From Blastocystis hominis (lineage: Eukaryota; Sar; Bigyra; Opalinata; Blastocystidae), in contig NW_013171832.1 in assembly GCF_000151665.1 (NCBI RefSeq), forward strand, positions 62,001-126,000: DNA of 64,000 bases. The letters are read 5' to 3'. Positions 12,701 to 24,151 of this stretch are shown piece after piece. The position numbers were made by a program, and so were the translations under genes. The notes under the pieces were generated by a model. The model was given only the letters and a program-made list of their open reading frames with translations. It did not search any database and had not been told where the DNA came from. Positions within the stretch are counted from its first letter, which is position 1. Each line of letters begins with the position of its first letter.

Positions 12701-15700
12701 AAAGCAGCGACAAAATATCGTTTTCCTGCGACTGCACGATGGGATGACGCTTCACAGAATCGGGAGCAGTCAGCGGAATGCGCAAATGCTTTGCAATGGT
12801 GGGGTGGAGCAGCATTCCCTTCTTCTCGCAGCAGAGATAAAACGTGTTCTCTAAACTGCGCACAGCGATCAGTTTGTAATGCTTCCGAATGTTTCGCATG
12901 TGCAAAATCGACGTGGTGGAACATGCGATCGTTCGGCTGAGTTTGACCTCCGAATCGCCCAACGACTTCACGATCAGGTTTCGTTCGATCAACGAAACAG
13001 CCAACATGATGTAAGGGTCCATCGGGAACAAAATGGGTGCTTGGCACTGAACCAAAATCTTGCGCGAGAACGAAAAACTCGTCAGATCGATGCGGTCTCG
13101 TAAAATGGTCCGCGTTTGGCCTCCCAATTGGCCGATTAGTCGAATTACGAGCGTCGTAATGGAGCTGTTCGACGAGGTATGAAGAAGATTCGAGAGCGCC
13201 GACATAAACCGCGACTTGAAGGGCTCGCGCGCTATGATCATCGCCATGGAGTCCAGCGATGTTTTGCTGAAGAAAGCGTTGAAGTAATTGATCGCTATCT
13301 TACATCCAAAGAGAAACATCCACCTGATTTGACAAGCGTGTCGGGACCAGTCAACGCGCGGATATAAAACGGCATCAGCAGGTTGAGCAGCTGGAGAAGA
13401 CTGCTTCCGCTCCCGATGGGGAGATGGAATACTATTTCGTGGATGCGTTCACGGATCTGGCTATCGGGACAAGTGTGTTCCAACTGAAGCAATTGGGGAA
13501 TGAGATCGGGGTAGAGAGCCGCTAAATCGTTGGGAAGTTCGGTCAGCTTGGCTTGCCGGATCGAATTGAAGCAGCAGAAGAGAAGGTCTAAGTAGGGAGC
13601 CCAGTTCTGTGAGTTGTTTAAGCGACGAAGGCATTCTGTAACGAGTCTCTGGTGGTCAGAAAGAGTTCTAAAAAAGGACTCGTAGGTGTGGACGAAGCAT
13701 CGATTCCTCGATGTTTTCATAATTCAGACGCGTGCCGAAGATTCGGAAGAGCGAAATCAGAATCGGAGGGTTGTTCGTGTCTTTATCGAGCTCCTTCCAA
13801 TCAAATCGATTCAAAGAAAGATACGTCCATGTTGGAGATGATGAAATCGATTAAGACGATCGATGTGTAGTGCGTGCTCAGCGTTTTCGAAACCACATGC
13901 CGAATGAAATCCAGCAAGATCGGGTTCTTCTTCGTGCATTTGTAAATATGCGGAAACGCTGTCGCCAATACCGTTCGCTTTACATCTCCAGGAAGCGCGC
14001 TCAGCACGTCGGAATAATGCTTTATGCATTCATTCAGCTACAATTCACACTCTCTTTCTTTCATTTCTACCTGCTCTCTGCTTTGGTTTCCGTCCAGCGT
14101 GAACAACTCACTGCAATCAAAAATGCCCACCAAGTAGCGATAAATCAGAATAATCAGCTCGTCATTCAAAGGAATCGCTGCAGAATCCACTGCCGGATAT
14201 TCGGTTCGCGACAATCCGCTTTCTTTTGAATGAACGGACTCTTCCTCCGTCTTCTGCATCGCCGAATCATCAACATTCGGATGATTGTAAAAGTTCACGA
14301 TCTCCGTAATCGCTATGCAGATCTGCTGAAGCAGCAATAGAGTCGGGAATCGGGACTCATTCACCACAATGTCGCCTAATTCGGCATCGAAGTTCGATGG
14401 AACCATTCGAATGCCGGATTCCTCGTACGGAATCATTGGAGGATTGGAGTCGATTCCATTGGCACAATCCAGAAACTTTGTATTCGCATAGATGTACGAA
14501 TCGATCGCTTTCTTCGCGTTTCGAACCTTCGAAATCTATCCATGACGCACTTTTTGAATCGAAACTCGCTTGATCACTCTGCGGATATCCACGATTTTGC
14601 GAACATACGTTGTGCAGAGCCGATTCATCAAGAGCACTTCGATTCACTCTCCATCAAGACGCCTACACACTTCATCGCGATGAGCCGTGAGGTGCAATCG
14701 CATGACTCCAACGAGCTTTGTGAGAATCACGATGAGCTTTCGGGAGAGTTCGAAGTCCGCATCGGGATGCTCGATGTAGACGCAGTAGCGAAAAACGATG
14801 TTTTGCAGGTCTTGAATGGAGAGTTCGTTGCAGTAGAAGACGATGATCCTGTTCAACGTGCAGAAGCAGAGCTCGGATTCTTGCAGTTTTGCGCTCGGAA
14901 ACTCGTCAAAGAGGATCCCGTTGTTCAGCAGGAAGGAGAGATGGCGAAGAAAAATGCGTGGCACGTACTGATCGGAACAAAACGACTCCACGACGTTCAG
15001 TAAAAACATCCGCAGCATGCTCTATCGTTAGTATGAGAGACCCAATCCGCACGTCTGATTTGGGGAAGTAGACGAAGAGCTGAAGAATGTAGGAGGCGAC
15101 GCGATCGTATTCCTGAGTCTGTGTGATGTTGAATCGACGGAAGAGATTGCCCATGTACGATAAAGAATAGACCAATACGCAAAGATAAAGCACGTATTGG
15201 CGACTGGAAGTGGAGGAAGGAGGGTAAACCGGGAATGAAATCATTTGGAAAAGAGAGTCTAGAGAGAAGGGAAATGGAGAGAGAAACGGAGAAGCGGATC
15301 GCGATGCGTGGACATGAGTTCGGGGAAAAATAAAAACAGTTTCGATACGAAAAAGAGGCTTCGTTCGAGCACTAAAATCGAATTGGAGACGGGGCAGATC
15401 TCCGTGTTCTATGTTGGAATTGCCGAGAAAGCGTACGGTGATCTCCGGAATCGGATTGGTTCGGGAGAGAGGAGCGGAGGATTGAGAGCCAGTGTTTGAT
15501 GCCACAGTGGATGATGGTGATGGTGATGGTGCTGCTGCTGCGGATGATGTTGATGGAATTGGTGATATGGAAGAAGAAGAAGAAGAAGAAGAAGAAGAAG
15601 ATAAAGGTGGAAATGATGGAGAGGAAGAGGGTGGAAGTGATGGAGAGGAGGAGGATTGTGATTGTGTGGTGCCTGGCTGGCTCGATCGAATCGATTCGGC

Positions 15701-16410
15701 AATGAGTCTGGATGATAAATTTGAAGAAAAGGTGGAGGAAGAATCTATGAGTGAAGAGAAAAAAGAAATCGAACAAACCCAGTCGAGGATTTCATCATTA
15801 AGCTTTGTCTACATATGAATCGATTGCTCGATATATATATATTTACATGAATAAATCGATCAGCATTCCGATCAAAGTTTGAATACAACTGCTCCAGCGT
15901 CGTCAAGTACGAATCAGCATCTTCTTTCTCACAGGACTCTCCAGATATCAGAATAGAATGAATAATCGAGATGATCTCCTTTCCGTTTAACTCATTTTCT
16001 TTGGCAAAGAGCTATATGACTCACACAACAAAGCCATGTACAGAGAAGCTCAGTTTCAGAATCGATTTTTTTAAATTTTTGAGTGGAATAAACGATGAAA
16101 CCAATTTTTTTAATGTTAAGAGGCATAAACTACAAATCGAAAACACCGCCATATTATTACAATCGAATACGATGATTATAATCGTCTTTGAAAGAAATAG
16201 GAATATATGATAAAATCTGCTCAATACAACGATAGAGTTCTTCTATATCCTGTATCTCTTTTACGTAATATAACCCATTATATGCGAATTTAACGCGCAT
16301 CCATAACTAGAAAAATCATTTCTACAGCCCAAGTAACTCACTGTACGAGAATCAACTGTCAGGTCCTTCAGACTTGCTAATATCCTCTTGTCGATCGTGA
16401 CGGTTGACAT
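3759..16410 (-). CDS. TRRAP: TRRAP/Tra1, pseudokinase scaffold of SAGA and NuA4
   Basis: One gene of 12.65 kb encoding roughly 3,700-3,900 residues, the usual TRRAP/Tra1 length. It is the activator-binding scaffold of histone acetyltransferase complexes. N-terminal HEAT repeats (about 16.4-8 kb) contain a Ser-rich linker encoded by a GAA/TTC repeat at 15.57-15.66 kb. The FAT region (about 8-5 kb) includes VVFYPLTVLAM. The pseudokinase follows: DYYLFRNEF, GDYLYNEHCYKLADRSSVPFR within a longer block, then the FATC-like end FLVQMNPSFCAWF. Start: ATG at 16410 (MSTVTIDKRI). Introns placed include 16307-16341, 15022-15052, 7759-7795, 7459-7489, 6703-6732, 5481-5510, 5399-5429, 4391-4421 and 4265-4294; many more remain unplaced. 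The frame ends with T3759 followed by four bases and TGTTTGTC, so TAA would be completed by poly(A). Divergent from the PROPPIN gene across 85 bp. Confidence 0.94.
15566..15601. repeat. GAA/TTC microsatellite in TRRAP
   Basis: Run of about twelve GAA on the plus strand. On the TRRAP coding strand it is read as TCn codons and gives a poly-Ser linker. Acidic plus-strand frames here are its shadow. Confidence 0.85.
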
Positions 16411-16495
16411 TTCTCGTTGGATTTTTCTTGATATAGGAAAACCCAAAAACTACCAAAAATATGACCGATTTGTGGTATAAAGATGTTTGATTAAA

Positions 16496-17659
16496 ATGGA
16501 GCGGTCTTCGATGTTGCATTCTTCATTTTCGTCCGATGGCTGTTGATTGCGATACGGTGGGGCCTAATATGTAGCGTTTTTGGCTTGCGGATTTGAAAAT
16601 GGGTTTTCTGTGTTTCAATGTCATCCGTTCAAAAAACTGTACTCTCGAAGTAGTCTAACTTGTGGATACTTTATTATAGCATTTCAGAAGGGAGGGATCG
16701 GGCTCATCGAGCTGTTGGACCACTCGAATATCGTAGCCATGGTAGGAGGTGGAAAGAAGCCTCTTTTCTCTCCCAATACTGTACCTTTCCTCGTTTACTC
16801 TCATTTTAAGGTTATGCTATGGGACGATGCAAAGGCAAGATTTGTGGGAGAAGTAAATGTGAATATGAAAGTGCTCAGTATCTGCATTGATACAAAACGG
16901 TTTTGTGTGCTTTCTCTCTCTCATATTCAGCCTTGTCGTCGCAACGATTCAAAAGATATATGTCTTCGATCTCAGTACCCTCACAAAACAACAGGAATAC
17001 TCTACCTACGAGAACGAATATGGTCTTGTAGCGATCAACAAAAAGGTGATGGTCATTCCAGACAAAGGTCGGGGCGCTCTCCGCATTCTGGTTTATTCTT
17101 CGTCCTCTATTTACCTTCTCTAGAGCAACAACTCGGGTTTGCTTCACTTAGAAGCTCACGATAATCCAATTCGGAGCATTGGACTATCGCATTGCGGTTC
17201 TCTCTTAGCGTCCGTTTCTGAAAAGGGAACGCTCATTCGCGTGTACAATGCAAGCAATGGCGAGCGAATCCAAGTGTTCCGACGAGGAATCGACAAGGCC
17301 TCGGTCACTCATCTGCTGCTTTCGAAAGATGAGAACTATTTAGTGTGTGTTACAGAGCGACAAACCATCTATGTGTTCCAGACCTCCGAAAGTGGCTTGT
17401 TTGGCTCTCTCTGCGATCGTAGATGTCAATGCCACGTCCCTCACCACCATTTTCACCACAGAAAACAAGTATATCTCCAAGCTTCAGGTCTCGTTCTTAA
17501 TGTTTGGCCTATGGAATCGGTGGGTGATGGATAGAAGCACGCTGTACATGGTCGATTCGTCGTCTCTTTTCGTCGTCTCCATCAGCGGAAAGCTCTATCA
17601 TTTGATGCTCAACAACGAGAGTCAGCTGGTGTGCGACATGGAAAATGTTCTTTCTCTGT
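16496..17659 (+). CDS. PROPPIN/WIPI (Atg18-family) phosphoinositide-binding protein
   Basis: Seven-bladed beta-propeller that binds PI3P/PI(3,5)P2 in autophagy and endolysosomal traffic. Diagnostic features: FLACGFENGFSVFQCHPF in blade 1, MVGGGKKPLFSPNTVMLWDD without its intron, and the lipid-binding FRRG in QVFRRGIDKASVTHL. Start: ATG at 16496. Seven introns of 30-33 nt are needed, the first splitting SSDG from SFLA; all are GT-AG. After ENVLSL the frame supplies T17659, then four bases, then TGTTTTCA, so poly(A) would create the stop. The genomic frame stays open for 78 more codons to 17895 through the antisense E2 gene; that tail is not expected in the protein. It cannot be decided from this sequence which WIPI subgroup it belongs to. 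Confidence 0.9.
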
Positions 17660-17663
17660 GGGC

Positions 17664-17678
17664 TGTTTTCAACAAACA
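17664..17678. terminator. Shared 3' element of PROPPIN and Rad6-like E2
   Basis: TGTTTTCAACAAACA. The plus strand carries the variant TGTTTTCA (17664-17671) and the minus strand a perfect TGTTTGTT (17678-17671). Inferred last bases T17659 (+) and T17683 (-) are 24 bp apart, the same spacing as at 3735/3759. Confidence 0.7.
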
Positions 17679-17682
17679 CAAG

Positions 17683-18314
17683 ATTGGCTCTCAGTTGCAG
17701 AGCTCTCTTCAATCACTTGATGTACACGACGGTTGTATTCAGCGCGGTTCTCTGTGTACAAACGCGCTGCCTCATAGTTTGCAGGAGATAGTGGATTCGG
17801 ATCACTCAAGAGAGACTATCAATGACCAAAGACACACGACAACTACTTGGATCGATAGTAAAACTGCGGAAACATCGTACACGGGACTCCACTGACTCTG
17901 AAGAATATCTAAACAAATGCGACCATCGCCATAAACTAGATCAAACAAGTTGATAGCCCTCATACCGTTGGGATGAAAGATTCGAGTTACGAACTTCACT
18001 TTAGGAGCCGAGTTGGGGTAACTATCATCAAACTTGAGATGAAGCTTAAAAACGCCTAGAAAAATGACTGCTACTTTCTATCGCAAACCTCCTTCAAACG
18101 GTGTGTCACTGGGTCTATAAGTTAGGTCAATTCCCAAAAAGAATACCCAATGATTACGCCTTCCCATGACTATAAATTATAAACAAGAAACAAAGAATAC
18201 ATAAATATCGTTATCTATCGGTGCAGCGGCAACTCCAGCAGGCGGATCGCGCTTTAAATTCTTCAGATCTCTTAGAAGACGTCTCCCGGACTCGTTTAGT
18301 GATATTTTTGACAT
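17683..18314 (-). CDS. Ubiquitin-conjugating enzyme E2, Rad6/UBE2A type
   Basis: E2 enzyme of about 155 residues. The start [20 protein letters not shown] (ATG at 18314) and the following [10 protein letters not shown] are Rad6/UBE2A-like. After removal of five introns (30-33 nt) it reads [28 protein letters not shown], the HPN motif in TRIFHPN, and the catalytic Cys in [11 protein letters not shown], then [18 protein letters not shown]. Rad6 enzymes act with RING E3s in H2B and PCNA ubiquitination; that role is inferred from family. The end is EESSATESQ followed by T17683, four bases, and TGTTTGTT, so the stop would be made by polyadenylation. It converges on the PROPPIN gene and diverges from the apyrase gene across about 60 bp. 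Confidence 0.93.
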
Positions 18315-18375
18315 AATACAGTATTTATTTGGTCTTTCGAACGTTCTATAGGGAGTTTCAAGTCTCAGATAGTTA

Positions 18376-19914
18376 TGTTGACTTCTATCAAGTTCCAATT
18401 CCTTGTTGTGTGCTCAATAGGGAGTGCACTACTATTCAGTCTATGTAGGTTTCCACACTGAAAGCTACCAGTAGGTTTGCCGCGCAAAATTAAAACGGAA
18501 AAGGAGAGTCACATAGCGATTATCGATGCCGGAAGGTGCTGTTTACGAGTTCAGATCGAATGTAGTTCAGGAAGTCGACTAATCGTGTACCAACGCGCAT
18601 TTCAAGAGCAAGCTCGAAATGTTACACAGGTTTGCATGCATACAATCGAGCCTGGACTTAGGTATGCCCATTTTTGACTGCCTTGATGAGTTCGTATGTG
18701 TCAGATTTGCAAAGAGTGGATGGCTATATCGAGAAGCTGGTTGAAGGAGTGCGTTCGTGTATTCAAGGGAAAAGTGAGTATAAAACCGAAATTCCGCTGT
18801 ATATTTATGCTACAGGGGGTGTCAGAAAGCTATCGGACACTGACCAACACCAACTCTTTGCATCTATCAGAAACTCTCATTTTCCTTTCCGAATCCATTC
18901 CAAGACAGTTCTGTCTGGTAAATCGATATATTTTTGATTTCATTTAGGAGAGCAGGAAGCAACGTTTGGTCTTTTCGCAGTGGCTGCACTGCATAATGCT
19001 GTGTCTCACGTCGATTCGACTTTAAAAATCGATGAATATAAATCAAACAACAAAGAAAATGAATCAAACAAACCAGAGACAGACGACTCATCACACCAGA
19101 TGATCCCAACCAACTCGCATTTATATACTACGCCACATCACCAGTTGCCCATTGGAGCCTGCGATTTAGGAGGCGAAAGCTTCGAAATTGGCTATTTCTC
19201 CAACATCTCGTCTCCATCACCCATCGTTCGCTCGTTCAGTGCGTTCGGAGTTCAACGAGCCGTTGACGCAGTGCTCAGCAAGCTGAACTACACTTCGGAT
19301 GTGGTTGTGGACCATCCGTGCTATCCAGTGGGGTATAGCGAAATAAAGGGGAGTTTTGTGGTGTGGGGAACAGGCAGGGTAGAGTATAGAACACACGTTG
19401 AGCATAGTTTGAGCTTTGCGAACAGCTTGTTAAGCAGGTGTTTAGGGAAAAAGCCAAGGAGGCAGAACTAGACAGATTTCAATTACCAGGGCAGAAGACG
19501 TTGTTTTACGGAATGTCGCTGCTGTTTTATGTCGCTGACTATTTTTCTTTTGCTCTGGATCCAAGAGAGAATGGAGTCGGGCATGCAGACGGAACATTGT
19601 ACAATGCCTCCGAACTCTTCGATCAGATGAAGCAGGTCAATTCCTTCTCTTGGAGGTAATGCAACTAGCAGTAGATGAGTGATAGAGAGTTGTTGCATCG
19701 TGTGGGAAGTCGCCATCAATACACACCTGTCCATTTGCTTCCTCTCCGAATGATCCATGTTTTTGTATTGTACTTCATTGAGGATAGGGCTTTTGGGTTT
19801 GTGAAGTACTGTCCTTTGTATCGAATGACGCCATGACTGGCAACACGATACAACTGGTGAAGAACATTGATGGGAAGAATGTCGAGTGGAGTCTAGGCGC
19901 AATGTACACTATAT
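18376..19914 (+). CDS. GDA1/CD39-family nucleoside tri/diphosphatase (apyrase)
   Basis: Hydrolyses nucleoside tri/diphosphates in the secretory lumen or outside the cell. The start ATG at 18376 gives a hydrophobic signal anchor (FLVVCSIGSALLFSL). Apyrase conserved regions appear after splicing: ACR1 IDAGSSGSRLIVY, ACR2 IYATGGVRKL, ACR3 GEQEATFGLFAVAAL, ACR4 GACDLGGESFEIGYF, and the C-terminal VEWSLGAMYTI. Introns of 29-30 nt separate most blocks; one junction near 19.75-19.82 kb, before the C-terminal block, was not resolved. The frame ends with T19914, four bases before the variant motif TGTTTTCT, so TAA would come from the poly(A) tail. MSH5 begins only 65 bp downstream on the same strand. 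Soluble versus membrane form is undecided. Confidence 0.88.
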
Positions 19915-19918
19915 TTTG

Positions 19919-19926
19919 TGTTTTCT
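19919..19926 (+). terminator. Apyrase 3'-end motif, variant TGTTTTCT
   Basis: Same TGTTTTC core as at the PROPPIN 3' end, four bases after an in-frame T (19914). Confidence 0.6.
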
Positions 19927-19978
19927 TCAATATACATTGGAGGGAAATGTTGCTTACCCTACAGTTGCAGTGAATTAA

Positions 19979-22900
19979 ATGGAATCTATAAATTCAGTAG
20001 GCTCTCCTCAGGAAAATAATGATATTACGGATGAAGTATGCAGCAGGATTGCTTTTCATACCTAGGTGATCTGTTCACTCTCTATCACTGGAATTAAGTA
20101 GTACCCCATCTTTCCAACTAACTGGTAGTGTTGGAATTGCATATTACTTCCACAACAACGAAAGTGTCGAAATGTGCGAACTCCCGATTGCAGAGAATCT
20201 GGAGCTGTTCCTATCCAACCGTAAATATCAGAGAACCCATTGATTCTAGTTTTTACAAAAAGAATGCCAAAGAAAATCCTCTTGAAGTGGATATGGTGTA
20301 AGTGTCTTACAGGTAGTGCGAAAGTGTCCGAAGATATACCCAACACAATCAACGAATCATGTAAAGACATCACCTACGAAAACCCTCCCCAAATCATTTT
20401 TCAAAAGCCTATTTTCTGTATGACTGTGCCTCTCTACCAACCTAGATGACTACAAAAAAGCCTTAGAACGGATCACGGAGGTGATCTCACCCGACGCATC
20501 GGAGGCATCATCATCATCCCAAATCCCCTCTTCTGATTGTCCTCCTTCGGTGTTTCTATCCAGCGCCATCGACATCGACGCCAAGGAAATGATCCGTGCT
20601 CTGGGCTGTCTCCTCAACTACGTCAGCACTCTGCAATCGAACGAACTTCTGGAGGGTGACTCGTTCCAAATCCGAATCCACGCCTTCCACATTCTCCAAT
20701 TAGACAACTACATGTACATCGATCGCGTAGGCGATTGCCTTCTGTCCTCTCTCATCGCAGCACTCCCTTCACAGCCTGGATATCTACTCGATGGTGTCAC
20801 ACCCCTCGCTGATCAAAGGAATGGGCAGAGAGAAGCAGGGGTTCACGATGTTTAACCTACTGGATCGAACGAAAACAGCGCTCGGGAGACAATTACTGAA
20901 ACAGTAGAATCGATTTCGAGTGTAAAGTAGATGGATCTTGTGTCCTCTCACCAACGAAAACGAAATCATTGCACGGCAAAACACAATCGAATTCTTTCAG
21001 CAAGCGCAGACGAACGAATTAGCGAAGTCGGTGAAGAAGGAACTGCAGCGAATCGGCGACATTCCGAAGATCGTGAAGAAAATCATCGCGTATCAGTGCG
21101 GAACAGCAGACTGGCTTCGCCTCATCGACTCAATCCTCGCCGTTTTAGAAGTGGGACGCATCCTCCAAGTCATGCTGCGATACGCTTCGTTTGAATCGAT
21201 TCATTCCCTTAATCATTCACAGAACAACCATTCCAGAACTCATCGAGCTGGCGCCGTCGCTTCTGCGAGGCGAAGAAATCTCCCGGTTTTCGTTCTTTCT
21301 TCAGCAGGTCTTCGATCTGAAGCAATCCGCGGAGAACAAGGAGATGTACGTCCGCGAAGGCGTGGATTCCTCGCTGGACGAGTACCGAGCGATCCAGCAG
21401 AACATGCTGAACATTCTGGACGAATGCTCGGTGGCCACAAAGCAGCGGATGCTCGAGCGGTTCCCAGAACTCGCGCGCGAGAACAGTCTCGATGAATGGG
21501 AATATGTGTTCATGCCGCGAAGTAGAGAGCAGAGCGATGAAGCAGGATGACGAATAGTCGGATATCTGTTTGTGGCGCCTTCGTCGGTTGTCGGCCGTCT
21601 GCAGGTCGATTCCTCCACGTTCACAAACGAGCAGTTTCCGAGCGACTTTCGCTATCAGTTCCATACAGAAGACCGTGTGTATTACAAGACAGAGCTCGCG
21701 TTCACTCTAGATGAGGTACTCCATTCATTCATTCATTCATTCATTCATTCATTCAAAACCCGATCATTCAATTCATTCATTCATTCATTCAAAACCCGAT
21801 CATTCAATTCATTCATTCACTCACTCACTCACTCATTTGTGTAGAAGTATGGAGACATCCATGCCAGCATTATCGATCTCCAAAACAACGTTCTCCAGCA
21901 AGTCGCGCAGCGGATCGCTTCTCTCCGCTCCGTCCTCTTCGATATCTCCAGTGTCATCGCAGAGATCGACGTGCTCCTCGGCTGGAGCGAAGTCTGCAGC
22001 GAGTGCGGCTATGTTCGGCCTTCCATCCAACACGATTTCACCATCGATATCATCGTTCTCACCCTCTCTCTCTTTATTCACCAACAGAACGGCCGCCATC
22101 CTCTCCAAGAACTCGTCACCGATCACTTCATTCCCAACGGGTTCCACGTTTCCACTTTGGAGGAAGTGAACATCGTAGATCGAGCCGAACTCCCCTTCCA
22201 TCGAGATTCTGACCGGTCCGAACAGCAGCGGGAAGTCGGTGTACCTCAAGCAGATCGCTCTGCTCGTCTATCTGACCCAGATCGGCTGCTTTGTTCCAGC
22301 GGAGCGCGCCTCTCTGAGTCTATTCCGCTCCATCCACACCAAATTCAACACGATCGAAAGGTTTGGCTCTCTCGTCCGTCGCTTCGTAGCGTCGCCGATT
22401 TCGACTCGTCGTTCACGCAGGACCTCACGCGCATTAGCTGGCTGTCCAAAGCCGTCTCGGAGCGTTCGCTGGTGCTGATCGACGAGTTCGGAAAGGGCAC
22501 AGCGCCGCAAGGTAGCATCCGCTCCGCTTGTTGACTAGACGGAATCGCTCTGTTTCTCTCTTCGCTCGTGTACATCCACACAACTCACCCTCCTCACTCT
22601 CTGTTCATGCTTTCCACCCACTTCTCAGACTATCTCGACCACGAGATCCTGCAGCCACTGCACGCCTCCCTCACCTTCAAGCAAATGAACGTGCTTCTCG
22701 ATTCAGAGAACGGAACCATCGCCACGCCTCTCTTCCAAGTCGTTCAGGGCGTCTGTCAGGACTCGCTCGGGATCCGCTGCGCGCGCGCGTTCGGAATGCC
22801 CCGCGAAGTCACGGAGAGAGCGCAGCAGGTGCGAATCAAGCCACCCTCGAGAGTAGATTTACGACTGCATCCACGAGGACAAGGAGGTCCCGATTGTTCC

Positions 22901-23039
22901 GAACTTGATCGCTCCGAAGAAGGTGGAGCAGATCGACCGCTTGGTAGACACGCTCTTTGCGAAGGAGGACTGGATGAAGGCCACTCCGGAAGAGGTGGAG
23001 CAGTTTATTCAGAGAATTCGAGAGATCGGAGAGATTTAG
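19979..23039 (+). CDS. MSH5: Meiotic MutS homologue MSH5
   Basis: MutS-family ATPase that, with MSH4, stabilises recombination intermediates for crossovers. It lacks the N-terminal mismatch-binding domain of MSH2/3/6. Start: ATG at 19979. Conserved segments: VGIAYYFHN near the N-terminus, EMIRALGCLLNYVSTL, NGRHPLQELV with the following FIPNG, Walker A TGPNSSGKSVYLKQIALL, GCFVPAE, Walker B SLVLIDEFGKGTAP, DGIALFLSS, then ENGTIATPLFQVVQGVCQDS. Most introns are 27-31 nt, but 21716-21844 is a 129-nt intron filled with CATT repeats. The natural end REIGEI is followed by an encoded TAG at 23037-23039, with TGTTTGTT at 23047-23054. MSH5 rather than MSH4 is favoured by the EMIRALG and FVPAE blocks. 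Confidence 0.9.
21716..21844 (+). repeat. Microsatellite-expanded intron of MSH5
   Basis: GT-AG intron made almost entirely of CATT/CACT tetranucleotides. It holds two copies of a longer unit containing CATTCAAAACCCGATCATTC. Flanking exons join LDE to KYGDIHAS in frame. Confidence 0.85.
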
Positions 23040-23046
23040 ATTGGGA

Positions 23047-23054
23047 TGTTTGTT
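23047..23054 (+). terminator. MSH5 3'-end motif TGTTTGTT
   Basis: Perfect motif eight bases after the encoded TAG. Confidence 0.75.
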
Positions 23055-23117
23055 GGAGACGGAAGGGTTGGTGGGAACTGGACGATTGTTCAAATTACTA
23101 CTCACTACCAGGGAGAA

Positions 23118-24129
23118 ATGGGAAGGAAAGGGCAAGACGGGTACGATGATCGAAGAAAAAGCCACGTAGCGAAAAAGCCAACTCGCAAATACAATGACCA
23201 ATCGACTCCGCATGTTCGTGGCTATAAAGAGGTAGACCGATAGAAAAGTGCGTAACTAGCAGAGTTTCCAGTTTAAAACAAGTGTTGGAGTCTACATGTG
23301 GGACTTCGAGCAATGTGATGCAAAGAAATGTACGGGAAGAAAATTAGAGCGGCTTGGTTATTTGAGTCCGATTGGGATCAATTGCTAACACATAGAAGCC
23401 ATCCGTGTTAATGTGCCTTTCCATGGACTCGTTCTCTCTCCTTTTGGAACGAAGGCTGTGTCAATCGAAGACTTAGTAATTCGCTGGACCAGTTTCTCAC
23501 ATAGGATGTCATTAAGCAGTATGGAACCTCTGCCATCGACTGTTCCTGGGCTCGAATCGATGAAATCCCTCTCGGAAAGCTGAAGAACGGAGTTCATCGC
23601 TTGCTCCCATTCTTGGTCGCAGCGAACCCTGTGAACTACGGGAAGCCTTCAAAGCTCACTTGTGCTGAAGCAATTGCGGCTACCTTATACATTGTCGGGC
23701 TGAAAGAAGACGCGCTAACCATTCTGAAGCCGTTCAAATGGGGATGTCAGTTCATCTCTCTGAACTACGTATGAATAGGGAAATCTACTCAATAGGAACT
23801 TCTGGAAGGATATTCCAAGTGCAAATCCGGAGCGGAAGTGATTGAATTCCAGAACGCGTACATGGAACGAATTGAGCAGGCAAAGGAGCAAGAGAAGGTC
23901 ATTGATGTAGGAATGAGAAGAATATGGGATGTAGCTGCCCCCTACGGATAGTGACGAATATAATGTGGACTCCGAAGAAGAGTTTGTAGTTCATGGACTG
24001 AATCAGAAGCAGTCCCATTCCTATGCTGAGATTTATGGAGACGATGATGAGGAAGAGGAAGAGGAGGCTGATTATTGCGGAGGAGATGAAGCAGAAGAGG
24101 CAGTGGAAGAGATTGAGGGTCAGGAGTAG
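23118..24129 (+). CDS. TSR3: 18S rRNA aminocarboxypropyltransferase TSR3
   Basis: Transfers the 3-amino-3-carboxypropyl group from SAM to the hypermodified pseudouridine of 18S rRNA during late 40S assembly. Start: ATG at 23118, with a basic N-terminus. Family blocks: MWDFEQCDAKKCTGRKLERL, IDCSWARIDE, RLLPFLVAANPVNYGKPSKL, LTCAEAIAATLYIVGLK, FKWGCQFISLN. Short introns (28-31 nt) were placed after GYKE, after the CTGRK block, and before LPPTDSDEYN. An acidic Glu/Asp tail ends at an encoded TAG, 24127-24129, and TGTTTGTT lies at 24141-24148. It follows MSH5 by 78 bp on the same strand. Confidence 0.93.
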
Positions 24130-24140
24130 AATTTTCTTTT

Positions 24141-24148
24141 TGTTTGTT
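24141..24148 (+). terminator. TSR3 3'-end motif TGTTTGTT
   Basis: Perfect motif 12 bases after the TSR3 stop, and just before the ATG of the next gene at 24152; that ATG overlaps the 3'-end signal region. Confidence 0.75.
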
Positions 24149-24151
24149 GAA

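Noticed and set aside
15492-15818. Acidic plus-strand protein with a long Glu run
   Set aside because: Antisense of the TRRAP poly-Ser linker; starts at GTG, and the opposite strand continues TRRAP homology on both sides.
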